A stretch of 53,465 nt of DNA from Mucilaginibacter sp. GTDB lineage: Bacteria; Bacteroidota; Bacteroidia; Sphingobacteriales; Sphingobacteriaceae. The notes under the pieces were generated by a model. The model was not told the DNA's origin. It saw nothing but the letters and a program-made list of their open reading frames with translations, and did no database searches. The position numbers and the translations under genes are program-made. Below are positions 1 to 8,443 of this stretch, one piece after another. Location: NCBI GenBank assembly GCA_028287895.1, contig JAQBOV010000010.1, positions 1 through 53,465 of the forward strand, written 5' to 3'. Numbering within the stretch: the first letter of the stretch is position 1; the number at the start of each line of letters is the position of its first letter.

Positions 1-2
1 GG

Positions 3-455
3 GGGCATCCTGAAAAACCTTTTGTTTTGTTAGCACAACAAAGCCTGTTTGATCCCTCAAGGGCTCCGCAGGGAAAACAGACGGCCTGGGCCTATTGTCA
101 CGTACCCAATGGTTCGACGGTAGATATGACCGAAGCCATTGAAAAACAGGTAGAGCGATTTGCACCCGGTTTCAGGGACCGGATCATGGCAAGGCATGTG
201 ATGAACACCACGCAAATGAATGCGTATAATCCCAACTATATTGGTGGCGATATTAATGGAGGGGTTATGGATATCGGGCAATTGTTTACCAGGCCCGCAT
301 TACGATGGTCGCCTTATAAAACATCGGCAAAAGGCATTTACCTCTGCTCATCATCCACACCGCCCGGTGGCGGGGTACACGGCATGTGCGGTTATCAGGC
401 TGCAAAACGCGTACTGAATGATATTTTTTCTATCCGTGTAAAGCCCCTGCAATAA
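3..455 (+). CDS. Phytoene-desaturase-like FAD/NAD(P) oxidoreductase, C-terminal part (5' end outside window)
   Basis: The reading frame is open from base 3, so the start codon lies upstream of the window; an apparent TTG at 27 is internal. About 150 C-terminal residues are visible. They contain AWAYCHVPNGS, an acidic region, and a glycine-rich ending PPGGGVHGMCGYQAAKRVL, the pattern of the last FAD-contacting segment of CrtI/retinol-saturase-type oxidoreductases. Such enzymes desaturate or isomerise polyprenoid or other hydrophobic substrates with FAD. The substrate cannot be told from this fragment. The gene converges on the GH43 gene with only two bases between the stop codons. The family call is from remembered similarity; the N-terminal Rossmann motif is not visible. 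Confidence 0.75.
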   Translation, partial: GHPEKPFVLLAQQSLFDPSRAPQGKQTAWAYCHVPNGSTVDMTEAIEKQVERFAPGFRDRIMARHVMNTTQMNAYNPNYIGGDINGGVMDIGQLFTRPALRWSPYKTSAKGIYLCSSSTPPGGGVHGMCGYQAAKRVLNDIFSIRVKPLQ

Positions 456-457
456 CA

Positions 458-2215
458 TTATTTTACTTCGATCACTTTTGTCCGCCCGGAGATACCGTTT
501 TCGTTGAATGATTCTATCTGGAAGTAGTAAGGCAAGCTTTTTTCCATTCCATTACAGAAATATTCGTTTTTGCCGTAAACCATAATGTTGTTATACAGCT
601 TATCAGGCGCTATGCCCATGTAAATGGTGTAGCCCACGGCATTATCAGCCGGCTGCCATCTAAGCCAGGAGTTTCTGCGTTCACTATCGCCCCTTAAAAC
701 CATAAAGTCTTTTACACTATCGGGTTTAATGCCTGCACCTTTGCCAAATATGCGGAAGCCTGATAAGGCGAATTTTCCTGTCGGCATGTGAATGTTTTCT
801 ATTTTTAAATAACGTGTTTTTATAGGTGTTTTCAGCTCGATGTAATCATGCGGCACATCGGTTTTATTATGACTTTTATCCAACAATATTTTCCAGTTTT
901 TGCCATCTTTAGAACTGTAGACGATGTACTGTGTATAGACACCCAACGATTTGCCCAGGAATTCAGCATCCTGGTCGGCGTAGTTTATCTGTATCGCATT
1001 TACGGTGCTGATCTCTCCAAGATCGGTTTTCAGCCATTCACCTTTATGGGCTGTTTTGGCACACCAATACGTTTTAATGTCTTCATCAACCGCATTATTT
1101 GCGGTGTAGGCTCCAAGTGTTGAGGAAACCTCTACCGGTTTGTTATAATTAAGTATCATCCACCCGGTAAAATTACTTTTCAGCTGGTCTTGTTTTCCAT
1201 CAGGTAAATAATGGGGGTAATCACCATAAGCTGTATTGCAATACAACACATCATCGTTGTCAAAACCAGCCGGCCAAAAACCGATGCGTCGCTCGAAATT
1301 GTTCTTTACATTCACTACCATGGTCGATATATGCCAGTAATTGCCAAATTTGTCTGCCCATGTTGCGCCATGACCTGCGCCTTTAGCAAAACCTCCCGGC
1401 TTATAGGAGAATGGGTTATGTTTCTGGTAAGTAAATGGTCCAAGTGGTTTATCAGCCACATATACTCCATCTGCATAGCCTCTGCCTTCGGTTCCGGATC
1501 CACCAAATTGAAGGTAATATTTGCCATTGTGCTTGTTCATCCACGATCCTTCCATAAAGCCGCCTAAAAATACGTTGTCATTATTTTCACCAAAGCGTTC
1601 CCAGCCGTGTTCAATATAATTCAAATGCAGCGTTTCTATTTTAGGGCCTATGGGTTCAAATGTTTTGCGGTCAATTTCCTGTCCGTATAATGGCAATGTA
1701 TTGCTCGATCCGTGATAAATGTAAACCCGGCCGTCATCATCCAAAAACATGCCCGGGTCCCAGGCGCCCACCCTGAAATAATCCTTAGCAGGCTTCCATT
1801 CATTTTTGGTGGGATTTGTACTCATCCATAGGGTAAAATCCTTATTGTAAGTGGACCCGATCACCAATAATGTGTCTCCCAGTACCAAAGTGGCCGGTGC
1901 GCATAATTCATCACCCTGGTTCTCATTGTATGGCCTGAGGAATCTGCGTGAAACGAAGCGCCAGTTCAGCATATCGTCGCTGTACCAATAACCAAATTGG
2001 TTGGTTGAGAACAGGTAATACTTTCCCTTAAATAAGGTGACCGTCGGATCGGCAGTGGCACGGTGTTTTCCCCATTTCGAAAAATCCTTAAAAGGGGTAT
2101 AGCCATAATCCAGGTTAAGCGGATTACAGTAGGTAAGCCGTTTTTGTTGTGCGTTTAACTGTAAAACCGAAAAGCATAACAGTACAATTAGCACAAAGCG
2201 ATTGAAAGGTCTCAT
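458..2215 (-). CDS. Secreted glycoside hydrolase family 43 with discoidin-type C-terminal domain
   Basis: A 585-residue protein with a signal peptide (residues 1-22, ending NAQ). The five-bladed propeller of GH43 spans roughly 27-340. All three expected carboxylates are visible: Asp56 in ATADPTV (base), Asp153 in WDPGMF (pKa modulator) and Glu222 in MEGSW (acid). Residues ~365-490 resemble an F5/8 type C (discoidin/CBM32-like) domain, with AVDEDIKTYWCA and RYLKIENI. The last ~85 residues look fibronectin-III-like (YTIYMGIAPDKLYNN). GH43 enzymes act on arabinans, xylans or galactans; the exact substrate is not readable. It is monocistronic, divergent from the efflux operon and convergent with the preceding oxidoreductase. 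Confidence 0.88.
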   Translation of the reverse strand: MRPFNRFVLIVLLCFSVLQLNAQQKRLTYCNPLNLDYGYTPFKDFSKWGKHRATADPTVTLFKGKYYLFSTNQFGYWYSDDMLNWRFVSRRFLRPYNENQGDELCAPATLVLGDTLLVIGSTYNKDFTLWMSTNPTKNEWKPAKDYFRVGAWDPGMFLDDDGRVYIYHGSSNTLPLYGQEIDRKTFEPIGPKIETLHLNYIEHGWERFGENNDNVFLGGFMEGSWMNKHNGKYYLQFGGSGTEGRGYADGVYVADKPLGPFTYQKHNPFSYKPGGFAKGAGHGATWADKFGNYWHISTMVVNVKNNFERRIGFWPAGFDNDDVLYCNTAYGDYPHYLPDGKQDQLKSNFTGWMILNYNKPVEVSSTLGAYTANNAVDEDIKTYWCAKTAHKGEWLKTDLGEISTVNAIQINYADQDAEFLGKSLGVYTQYIVYSSKDGKNWKILLDKSHNKTDVPHDYIELKTPIKTRYLKIENIHMPTGKFALSGFRIFGKGAGIKPDSVKDFMVLRGDSERRNSWLRWQPADNAVGYTIYMGIAPDKLYNNIMVYGKNEYFCNGMEKSLPYYFQIESFNENGISGRTKVIEVK

Positions 2216-2323
2216 AATAAATCAATTGGCAAACGAATCATGGTTCGCTAAACGAGGCCGCTAATATAGGTGCTTTCGGCTAAAGGTTAAAACGGTCTGG
2301 ATTATAATTGAGATTGGCAGAGG

Positions 2324-2336
2324 GGTCATTCTGACC
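2324..2336. promoter_or_regulatory. Perfect inverted repeat, candidate upstream activator site
   Basis: GGTCA-TTC-TGACC is a perfect 5-bp inverted repeat centred about 100 bases upstream of the sigma-54 promoter of the efflux operon. This is the usual distance for an NtrC-type enhancer site. A second palindrome, ATCAGCTGAT, lies at 2352-2361. That the operon's own activator binds here is inference. Confidence 0.4.
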
Positions 2337-2428
2337 ACTAATTTGTCCATAATCAGCTGATCTGTCCGATATCGATCACTTTTTTGAAACTTAAAATATA
2401 TAATGCATTGATTTATAGATCATTGTGT

Positions 2429-2445
2429 TTGGTATCAGGCTTGCA
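2429..2445 (+). promoter_or_regulatory. Candidate sigma-54 (RpoN) -24/-12 promoter of the efflux operon
   Basis: TTGGTATC-AGGC-TTGCA places the invariant GG (2431-2432) and GC (2443-2444) exactly ten bases apart, as sigma-54 requires, with a full TTGCA -12 element. The -24 element departs from TGGCACG after TGG. Transcription would start near 2455-2456, only about six bases before the ATG at 2462. The operon's last two genes encode a sigma-54 activator and its kinase, which supports the call. Confidence 0.6.
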
Positions 2446-2461
2446 GAATAGTTAATTAAAA

Positions 2462-3721
2462 ATGCCGGATATGGATACCGAGATAGCACAAGAAGTAACG
2501 CAACAAAAACGCAGAAAAGGAATCATCATTGGTATGATAGTTATTGCCCTATCGGCGCTGTGCACCGGGCTCATCAGGACCTTCTTAAAGTCTTCGGTAT
2601 TCCGTTCAGAAATAACGACAGCCCGGGTAGAAGTGGGTAAGGTTGAAAATACCCTGAATGCTACCGGCGAAGTTTTACCGGAGTTTGAAGAAGTAATTAC
2701 CAGCCCGATTAATGCTTCGATCAAAAATGTAGTGACGGATGCCGGGGGCAGGGTAAAAGCAGGTCAATCTATTTTAACACTCGATAAATCTGCTGCTGAG
2801 AATGATTACGCCAGGATGAAGTTTCAATTGGAGACTAAAAAGAACGAGATCCGCAAATTGAAACTCGACCTTAATAAAAGTTTTTTCGATATACAATCTA
2901 ACAATAGTATTAAGCAATTGCGCATTGGTAATCTGGCTGATGCAGTTGAGAATGCAAAACGTTTATTCAGGGCCGGCGGTGGCACCCGCGAGGATATTGA
3001 ACAAGCCGAACTGAACCTGAAGGTGGCCCAACTGGAAAAGAAGCAATTGGAAAATGAGATCAGGAACAAACAGCAAACCATGCAACTGGAAGCGAAGGAG
3101 GCAGAAATCGCAGCCTCAATACAGCAAAACGACCTCAACGAGTTACAGCGTAAATTGAATCTTGCAAATGTGGTTGCCACCCGAAGCGGTGTGGTAACCT
3201 ATGTAAATAAAAACATCGGCGCCAACATAAAAGAGGGCGAAACACTTGCCCGCATAGCCGATCTGAGTAGCTTTAAAGTAACAGGAAGCCTTTCGGATAA
3301 TTACCTCGATCAGTTGCATAACGGTATGCCGGTTATTGTGCGCATTAATGATACCCAGTTAAAAGGTATTGTATCCAATATTTACCCTTCTGTACAAAAT
3401 GGCGTCATCACCTTTGATATACAGCTCGAAGAACGCGATAACAAACAACTCAGGCCTAATATGAAGGTGGATGTTTACCTGGTTACTGCCGTGCACAGCA
3501 AAGTATTGAGGGTTGCCAATGGCCCGGCATTCAAAGGCGCAAGTCCACAGGATATATTCGTGATTAGCAATGGTAAAGCCGAAAGGCATACGGTGCATAC
3601 CGGCCTTAGCAATTTTGATTTTGTGGAATTGAAAGATGCTGTTAAGCCGGGCGATGTGGTGATCACATCAGATATGAGTGAGTTTAAGAATTCAAAAGAA
3701 TTGACGATTAAGGGTGAATAG
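2462..3721 (+). CDS. HlyD/MacA-like periplasmic adaptor of an ABC efflux system
   Basis: A 419-residue membrane-fusion protein. A charged N-terminus (KRRKG) and one membrane anchor at about residues 20-40 are followed by a beta/lipoyl half-motif (ITSPINASIKNVVTDAGGRVKAGQSIL). A long coiled coil, about 110-240, is rich in K, E, Q and L. The second lipoyl half is ATRSGVVTYVNKNIGANIKEG, and a beta-barrel domain follows. Such adaptors bridge the inner-membrane ABC permeases to a TolC channel. It is the first gene of a seven-gene run and sits immediately downstream of a sigma-54-like promoter. The exported substrate is unknown. ATG at 2471 is an alternative start. Confidence 0.88.
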   Translation: MPDMDTEIAQEVTQQKRRKGIIIGMIVIALSALCTGLIRTFLKSSVFRSEITTARVEVGKVENTLNATGEVLPEFEEVITSPINASIKNVVTDAGGRVKAGQSILTLDKSAAENDYARMKFQLETKKNEIRKLKLDLNKSFFDIQSNNSIKQLRIGNLADAVENAKRLFRAGGGTREDIEQAELNLKVAQLEKKQLENEIRNKQQTMQLEAKEAEIAASIQQNDLNELQRKLNLANVVATRSGVVTYVNKNIGANIKEGETLARIADLSSFKVTGSLSDNYLDQLHNGMPVIVRINDTQLKGIVSNIYPSVQNGVITFDIQLEERDNKQLRPNMKVDVYLVTAVHSKVLRVANGPAFKGASPQDIFVISNGKAERHTVHTGLSNFDFVELKDAVKPGDVVITSDMSEFKNSKELTIKGE

Positions 3722-3806
3722 TTCATCAGCCATTGGAGATTGGTTGATTAGGTTGGACTGAGCAGATAAACATTTGAGATTTACTATTTAAAGTTCAGAA
3801 TTTAGA

Positions 3807-5267
3807 ATGAAGCTGATATATCTTATATTACTTTTAACATATAGCACCACTGCCTTCTGTTCAGGTGGAGGAGGTGATACGGTAAGGCTCTCGCTGCAGG
3901 ATGTTGTCGAACTGGCTAAAGGCAAGTCCATTGCCTCCAAGCAGGCTATTACCACGCGCGAAACCAAATACTGGCAGTGGCGCACTTACCAATCAAATTA
4001 TCAGCCTCAACTATCATTAAATGGGATTTTGCCAGGATACAGCAAGACGAGTCAGCAGGTAATTCAGCCCGATGGGACCATATTATTCCAGCAGGTGCAT
4101 AATGATAATTCGCAGTTGACACTCAATTTCAGTCAGAGCATTACCACTACCGGCGCCACCATTTATGGAGAAAGCCAATTGCAGCGCTTTGATGATTTCG
4201 ACCGGCATAATATATTGTACAACGGTGTGCCTTATGCCATAGGTTTAAGCCAGCCGATCGGACAGTATAATAGTTTGAAATGGGATAAAAAGATACAGCC
4301 TTTATTGTATAACGAAAGCAAACAGGCATATATTGAAGCGCAGGAGCAGATATCTGTCACGGCAACAGGCTACTTTTTCGATCTGTTATTGGCACAGGTT
4401 AACCTGCAAATTGCCCGCACAAACTACACCAATACCGAAAACATACTGAAGATAGCCAACACCAAATTTGAATTAGGGAAAATAACAAAGAACGAGATAC
4501 TGCAGCTTCAACTGGAATTATTAAACTCAAAGAAAGCGATGGGAATTGCCAAACGTGATATGGAAATTTCTACTTTAACCCTGCGCAGTTATATCAGCCG
4601 GGAAGGAGATGGCCGTGTGGCCCTTGTGGTACCTGAAACTATCAGCGAAATGAGTGTTTCCTCCGACAAGGTTTTGGCCGAGGCTTATGCCAACCGCTCG
4701 GATGCCATTGCATTTATCCGTCGTATCGCGGAAGCCAAACGGGATGTGGCGGTGGCCAGGGGACAAACCGGGCTTACCGCATCACTTACAGCCAACCTCG
4801 GTTTTTCAAATACGGCGACCAATGTCGCGGCGGTGTACCGTTCGCCTCAGAACCAGCAATTGCTGCAGCTTACGTTCGCTATACCCGTACTCGATTGGGG
4901 TAGGTCCAAGTCAAAAATAAAAACAGCCGAGGCTAATGAGCAATTTACGGAATATGCTGTAGAGCAGGACAAACAGACTTTTAAGCAGCAAATTGTAACG
5001 CAGGTAACCTTATTTAACCAGATGAAGGAGCAGGTGGGTCTTACCGCGCAGGCCGATAGTATAGCAGGTGAAAAGTATAAAATAGCCAAACAACGTTATG
5101 TTTTAGGTAATTTGAGCATCACCGACCTAAGTATCGCTTTCCAGGAAAATGATCAGGCAAAAAGGGATTATGTGGCAGCATTACGTGATTTCTGGGGAGC
5201 GTATTACCAATTGCGCTACCTGTCCTTATATGATTTTGAAAAGAATGAGAAAATAAATTATAAATAA
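3807..5267 (+). CDS. TolC-family outer-membrane efflux protein
   Basis: A 486-residue protein with a signal peptide (cleavage probably after AFCSG). Two repeats of long amphipathic helices, typical of outer-membrane efflux proteins (OEP family), are visible, e.g. RTNYTNTENILKIANTKFE and TAQADSIAGEKYKIAKQRYV followed by LGNLSITDLSIAFQEND. Short strand segments between them would form the barrel. It would be the trimeric exit duct for the adaptor encoded just upstream, separated by 85 bases. Length is normal for the family. It lies second in the exporter operon and is probably transcribed from the same promoter. Confidence 0.88.
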   Translation: MKLIYLILLLTYSTTAFCSGGGGDTVRLSLQDVVELAKGKSIASKQAITTRETKYWQWRTYQSNYQPQLSLNGILPGYSKTSQQVIQPDGTILFQQVHNDNSQLTLNFSQSITTTGATIYGESQLQRFDDFDRHNILYNGVPYAIGLSQPIGQYNSLKWDKKIQPLLYNESKQAYIEAQEQISVTATGYFFDLLLAQVNLQIARTNYTNTENILKIANTKFELGKITKNEILQLQLELLNSKKAMGIAKRDMEISTLTLRSYISREGDGRVALVVPETISEMSVSSDKVLAEAYANRSDAIAFIRRIAEAKRDVAVARGQTGLTASLTANLGFSNTATNVAAVYRSPQNQQLLQLTFAIPVLDWGRSKSKIKTAEANEQFTEYAVEQDKQTFKQQIVTQVTLFNQMKEQVGLTAQADSIAGEKYKIAKQRYVLGNLSITDLSIAFQENDQAKRDYVAALRDFWGAYYQLRYLSLYDFEKNEKINYK

Positions 5268-5290
5268 AACCAAATAACCATCAGCAAAAT

Positions 5291-5956
5291 ATGATACGTT
5301 TACAAAACATTGAAAAGGTTTACCGTACAGATACGGTTGAAACACTGGCACTTAACAAAGTTAGCCTCGAGATAGCCAAAGGCGAATTTTTATCTGTCAT
5401 GGGCCCTTCGGGCTGCGGTAAAAGCACCTTGCTCAATATTATCGGCCTGCTGGATGAACCCTCCAAAGGCGAGATCAGGATCGATGATCAAAAGACCGCT
5501 AATTTGTCTGACAAACAACTGGCTCAGTTCCGTAATAAAAAGCTGGGCTTTATATTTCAGAGCTATCACCTGATCAGCGATCTGCAGGTATTAGACAACG
5601 TGGAACTCCCATTGTTATACCGTTCGGCAACTGCCAGGGAAAGAAAACAACTGGCAACCGAAGCACTCGCTAAAGTGGGCTTATCCAACAGGGTTAAACA
5701 CTTCCCATCTCAGCTTTCAGGCGGACAAAAACAACGGGTAGCCATTGCACGGGCAATTGTCGGTCGCCCGGAGATTATACTGGCGGATGAGCCAACAGGT
5801 AACCTCGATAGCGCCATGGGGAACGAGATTATGGATATCCTTATACAGCTTAATCGCGATGAGGGTACAACAATTATAATGGTTACCCATGATGAAAACA
5901 TGGCGCATAAGACTCACCGGCTGGTGCGCTTATTTGATGGGTCACAGGTCCAGTAA
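5291..5956 (+). CDS. MacB/LolD-type ABC transporter ATPase
   Basis: A 221-residue nucleotide-binding subunit with every core motif: Walker [10 protein letters not shown] (residues 38-46), Q-loop FIFQ (~87-90), signature LSGGQ (142-146), Walker B IILADE (162-167), D-loop NLDS, and H-loop His200. Its compact length and the [20 protein letters not shown] segment fit the LolD/MacB/FtsE group that partners FtsX-like permeases. Two such permeases follow directly. It powers export through the adaptor and TolC-type channel encoded upstream. Confidence 0.95.
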   Translation: MIRLQNIEKVYRTDTVETLALNKVSLEIAKGEFLSVMGPSGCGKSTLLNIIGLLDEPSKGEIRIDDQKTANLSDKQLAQFRNKKLGFIFQSYHLISDLQVLDNVELPLLYRSATARERKQLATEALAKVGLSNRVKHFPSQLSGGQKQRVAIARAIVGRPEIILADEPTGNLDSAMGNEIMDILIQLNRDEGTTIIMVTHDENMAHKTHRLVRLFDGSQVQ

Positions 5957-5977
5957 TTACTATTAAGATTTACAATC

Positions 5978-7210
5978 ATGCTTAAGAATTATTTAAAAAT
6001 AGCCCTGGCAGTTTTAAGGCGAAGAAAGTTCTTCACTTTCATCAGCCTGTTTGGTATCAGCTTTACACTGACCATACTGTTGGTTTTAACAGCGTTTATT
6101 GACAAAGTGGTGGGCGATAACTATCCCGACAAGAAAAGGGACCGGTCATTATACGTTTCCCGCTTATCACAAGAGGGCAAAAATACGATGTCTTCCTCGC
6201 CTCCCTCTTTTTATTTTTTAACGCATTATGCAGGCAGCCTGAAAACGCCGGTTAAGATCGCTATATCTTCGGGCTTTAACGGAACCAATACTTATGTCAA
6301 CAATAAAAAAATAGCGGTCAATTATAAATATACCAATGCGGAGTACTGGGATGTACTGGAATACGATTTTTTGGAAGGGAAAGCCTTTAATAAACAACAG
6401 GTGGATAATGGCGATAAAGTGGCTGTGATCTCCCAGGATATGAAAAAAGAATATTTCGGTGATGTTCCTTTTGTTGCCGGACAATATATTGAGGCCGACA
6501 ATGTAAAATACAGGGTAATAGGTGTTGTCAAGAATGTGCCCATAACCAGTTATATGTTGTACAGTGATATTTACCTGCCCTATACGGTGGCTAAAGACGG
6601 GGGCTATAAAACCAATAAAGGTTACCAGGGTGGTTATTATGGTATTTTGCTGGCTAATTCAGCAAGTGACCTGGATAAAATGCACAATGAATATGAACAA
6701 ATGGTACAAAGGCTTCCTGCCGAACAGAAGCAGTTTACAAAAGTAAATAGCCATGCCGATACTTATATTAAATCTTATGTGGATACCGGCAATGAAAGAC
6801 AATCAGGGACATTTATAGTGATTACAGCCATCAGTATCTTCGCTTTTATATTAATGATATTACCCACCTTAAACCTGGTCAATATCAATATTACCCGTAT
6901 CATGGAGCGATCGTCAGAAATCGGGGTGCGTAAGGCATTCGGAGCGTCATCACGAACATTGGTTTACCAGTTTATAGTCGAAAACATTATTCTCACTTTA
7001 CTGGGTGGATTGATAGGAATTATCCTGTCCATCATTGTCCTGAAGGTAATTAACAGCGCAAACCTGATCGCCAACCTGGAACTGTCCATCAACTTTACAG
7101 TATTGTTTATCGGCTTATTGGTCTGCTTGGTTTTCGGCCTGTTGTCAGGGGTTTATCCGGCATGGCGTATGTCAAAACTGAATGTAGTGACCGCATTGAA
7201 GGCACAGTAA
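5978..7210 (+). CDS. FtsX/MacB-type ABC permease (first of two)
   Basis: A 410-residue permease with one N-terminal membrane helix (FFTFISLFGISFTLTILLVL, ~18-37), a large periplasmic MacB-core-like domain (~45-275), and three C-terminal helices (about 280-405). The motif RSSEIGVRKAFGASSRTLVYQF before the last helices is characteristic of FtsX/MacB permeases. It starts 22 bases after the ATPase and is followed by a paralogous permease, so the two probably form a heterodimer. Family members usually act as mechanotransmitters for periplasmic substrates rather than as classical channels. Confidence 0.9.
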   Translation: MLKNYLKIALAVLRRRKFFTFISLFGISFTLTILLVLTAFIDKVVGDNYPDKKRDRSLYVSRLSQEGKNTMSSSPPSFYFLTHYAGSLKTPVKIAISSGFNGTNTYVNNKKIAVNYKYTNAEYWDVLEYDFLEGKAFNKQQVDNGDKVAVISQDMKKEYFGDVPFVAGQYIEADNVKYRVIGVVKNVPITSYMLYSDIYLPYTVAKDGGYKTNKGYQGGYYGILLANSASDLDKMHNEYEQMVQRLPAEQKQFTKVNSHADTYIKSYVDTGNERQSGTFIVITAISIFAFILMILPTLNLVNINITRIMERSSEIGVRKAFGASSRTLVYQFIVENIILTLLGGLIGIILSIIVLKVINSANLIANLELSINFTVLFIGLLVCLVFGLLSGVYPAWRMSKLNVVTALKAQ

Positions 7211-7240
7211 ATAATATCAAATCATTTAAATTAAAATAGT

Positions 7241-8422
7241 ATGTTCAAGCATTTATTTAAACTGATCTGGAATAAAAAGAAACAAAACTTTTTATTAATG
7301 TCCGAGATGCTGGTCTCGTTCCTGGTCATCTTCGCAGTGTTTACACTAATGGTGTTTTATTATAGCAATTATAAAAAACCGATGGGATTGGAGTATAAGA
7401 ATCTGTGGGTAGCGAGCTATAATAACAGTTACAAAACAAACAATACTGATTCGCTTAATATCTTTTATGAAAATTTGAGGCAGACTATTAAATCTATGCC
7501 CCAGGTAAAAGAAATTAGCTTTTGCAGTGAAAACGTCCCTTTTTCGCAAAATCAATGGACAGGAAATGTTCATTATAAAAACGCAAGTCCCAATGCCGAT
7601 TTTTACACGGTAGAAGATGGTTATAAGGATGCCTTAAATATACAGGTGTTAGAAGGGCGTTGGTTTAGCAAAGGGGATGCGGTTACCAAGACACCTGCTG
7701 TCATTATTAATAACGATCTGAAAGAAAAACTATTTGGAACAGAGGAAGCCCTCGGTAAATTGATTGGTGAGGATGAGGGGAAAAATAAGTTGAGGGTTGT
7801 AGGCGTGATACAGGGCGTCAAGGTAAAAGGTGACTACTCACCCGCAAAAGCTGCCATTTATAAAAGGGCAGACACCGGGTCATTTCATTGGCTAGGCAAA
7901 ATGATGATAAAAGTTACCCCGGATGCTGATGCCGCATTTGAAGGCCGTTTATATAAGACTCTGGCCAATTACATGAAAAATTCTAATGTAGAAATAGAAC
8001 ATATGCCCAATAAGCTGAAAAGTGCCAATCTTTTTAATATCGTACCGATGATCGTAACGCTGATTGTAGCCTGCTTCCTGGTGATTAACGTAGCGCTGGG
8101 CTTGTTTGGGGTATTATGGTATAATATTAATAAACGCAAAGGTGAGATTGGTTTGAGGCGGGCGATAGGTGCCTCCGGGCAATCAGTATCATTCCAGCTG
8201 GTTTCAGAATCGCTTATTTTGGCTACATTATCATTAATAATAGGGACGTTCTTTGCCGCGCAATTCCCTTTATTAAATGTATTTGATCTGCAGGCCGGTA
8301 TTTATGTGATGGCGATAATCCTGTCAGTCATATTTATTTACCTGCTGGTTTTGGTTTGCTCGCTTTATCCCGGCAGGCAGGCGGCCGCTATTTATCCTGC
8401 TGTGGCTTTACATGAAGAATAA
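7241..8422 (+). CDS. FtsX/MacB-type ABC permease (second of two)
   Basis: A 393-residue paralogue of the preceding permease with the same plan. It has an N-terminal helix (~17-40), a periplasmic domain (~45-270), then three helices including the KRKGEIGLRRAIGASGQSVSFQ motif. It ends PAVALHEE, the usual FtsX-like ending. Tandem divergent permeases with a single ATPase are common in Bacteroidota efflux operons. The gap to the previous gene is 30 bases. Confidence 0.9.
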   Translation: MFKHLFKLIWNKKKQNFLLMSEMLVSFLVIFAVFTLMVFYYSNYKKPMGLEYKNLWVASYNNSYKTNNTDSLNIFYENLRQTIKSMPQVKEISFCSENVPFSQNQWTGNVHYKNASPNADFYTVEDGYKDALNIQVLEGRWFSKGDAVTKTPAVIINNDLKEKLFGTEEALGKLIGEDEGKNKLRVVGVIQGVKVKGDYSPAKAAIYKRADTGSFHWLGKMMIKVTPDADAAFEGRLYKTLANYMKNSNVEIEHMPNKLKSANLFNIVPMIVTLIVACFLVINVALGLFGVLWYNINKRKGEIGLRRAIGASGQSVSFQLVSESLILATLSLIIGTFFAAQFPLLNVFDLQAGIYVMAIILSVIFIYLLVLVCSLYPGRQAAAIYPAVALHEE

Positions 8423-8443
8423 TTGCGATATTAACGCCATAAT

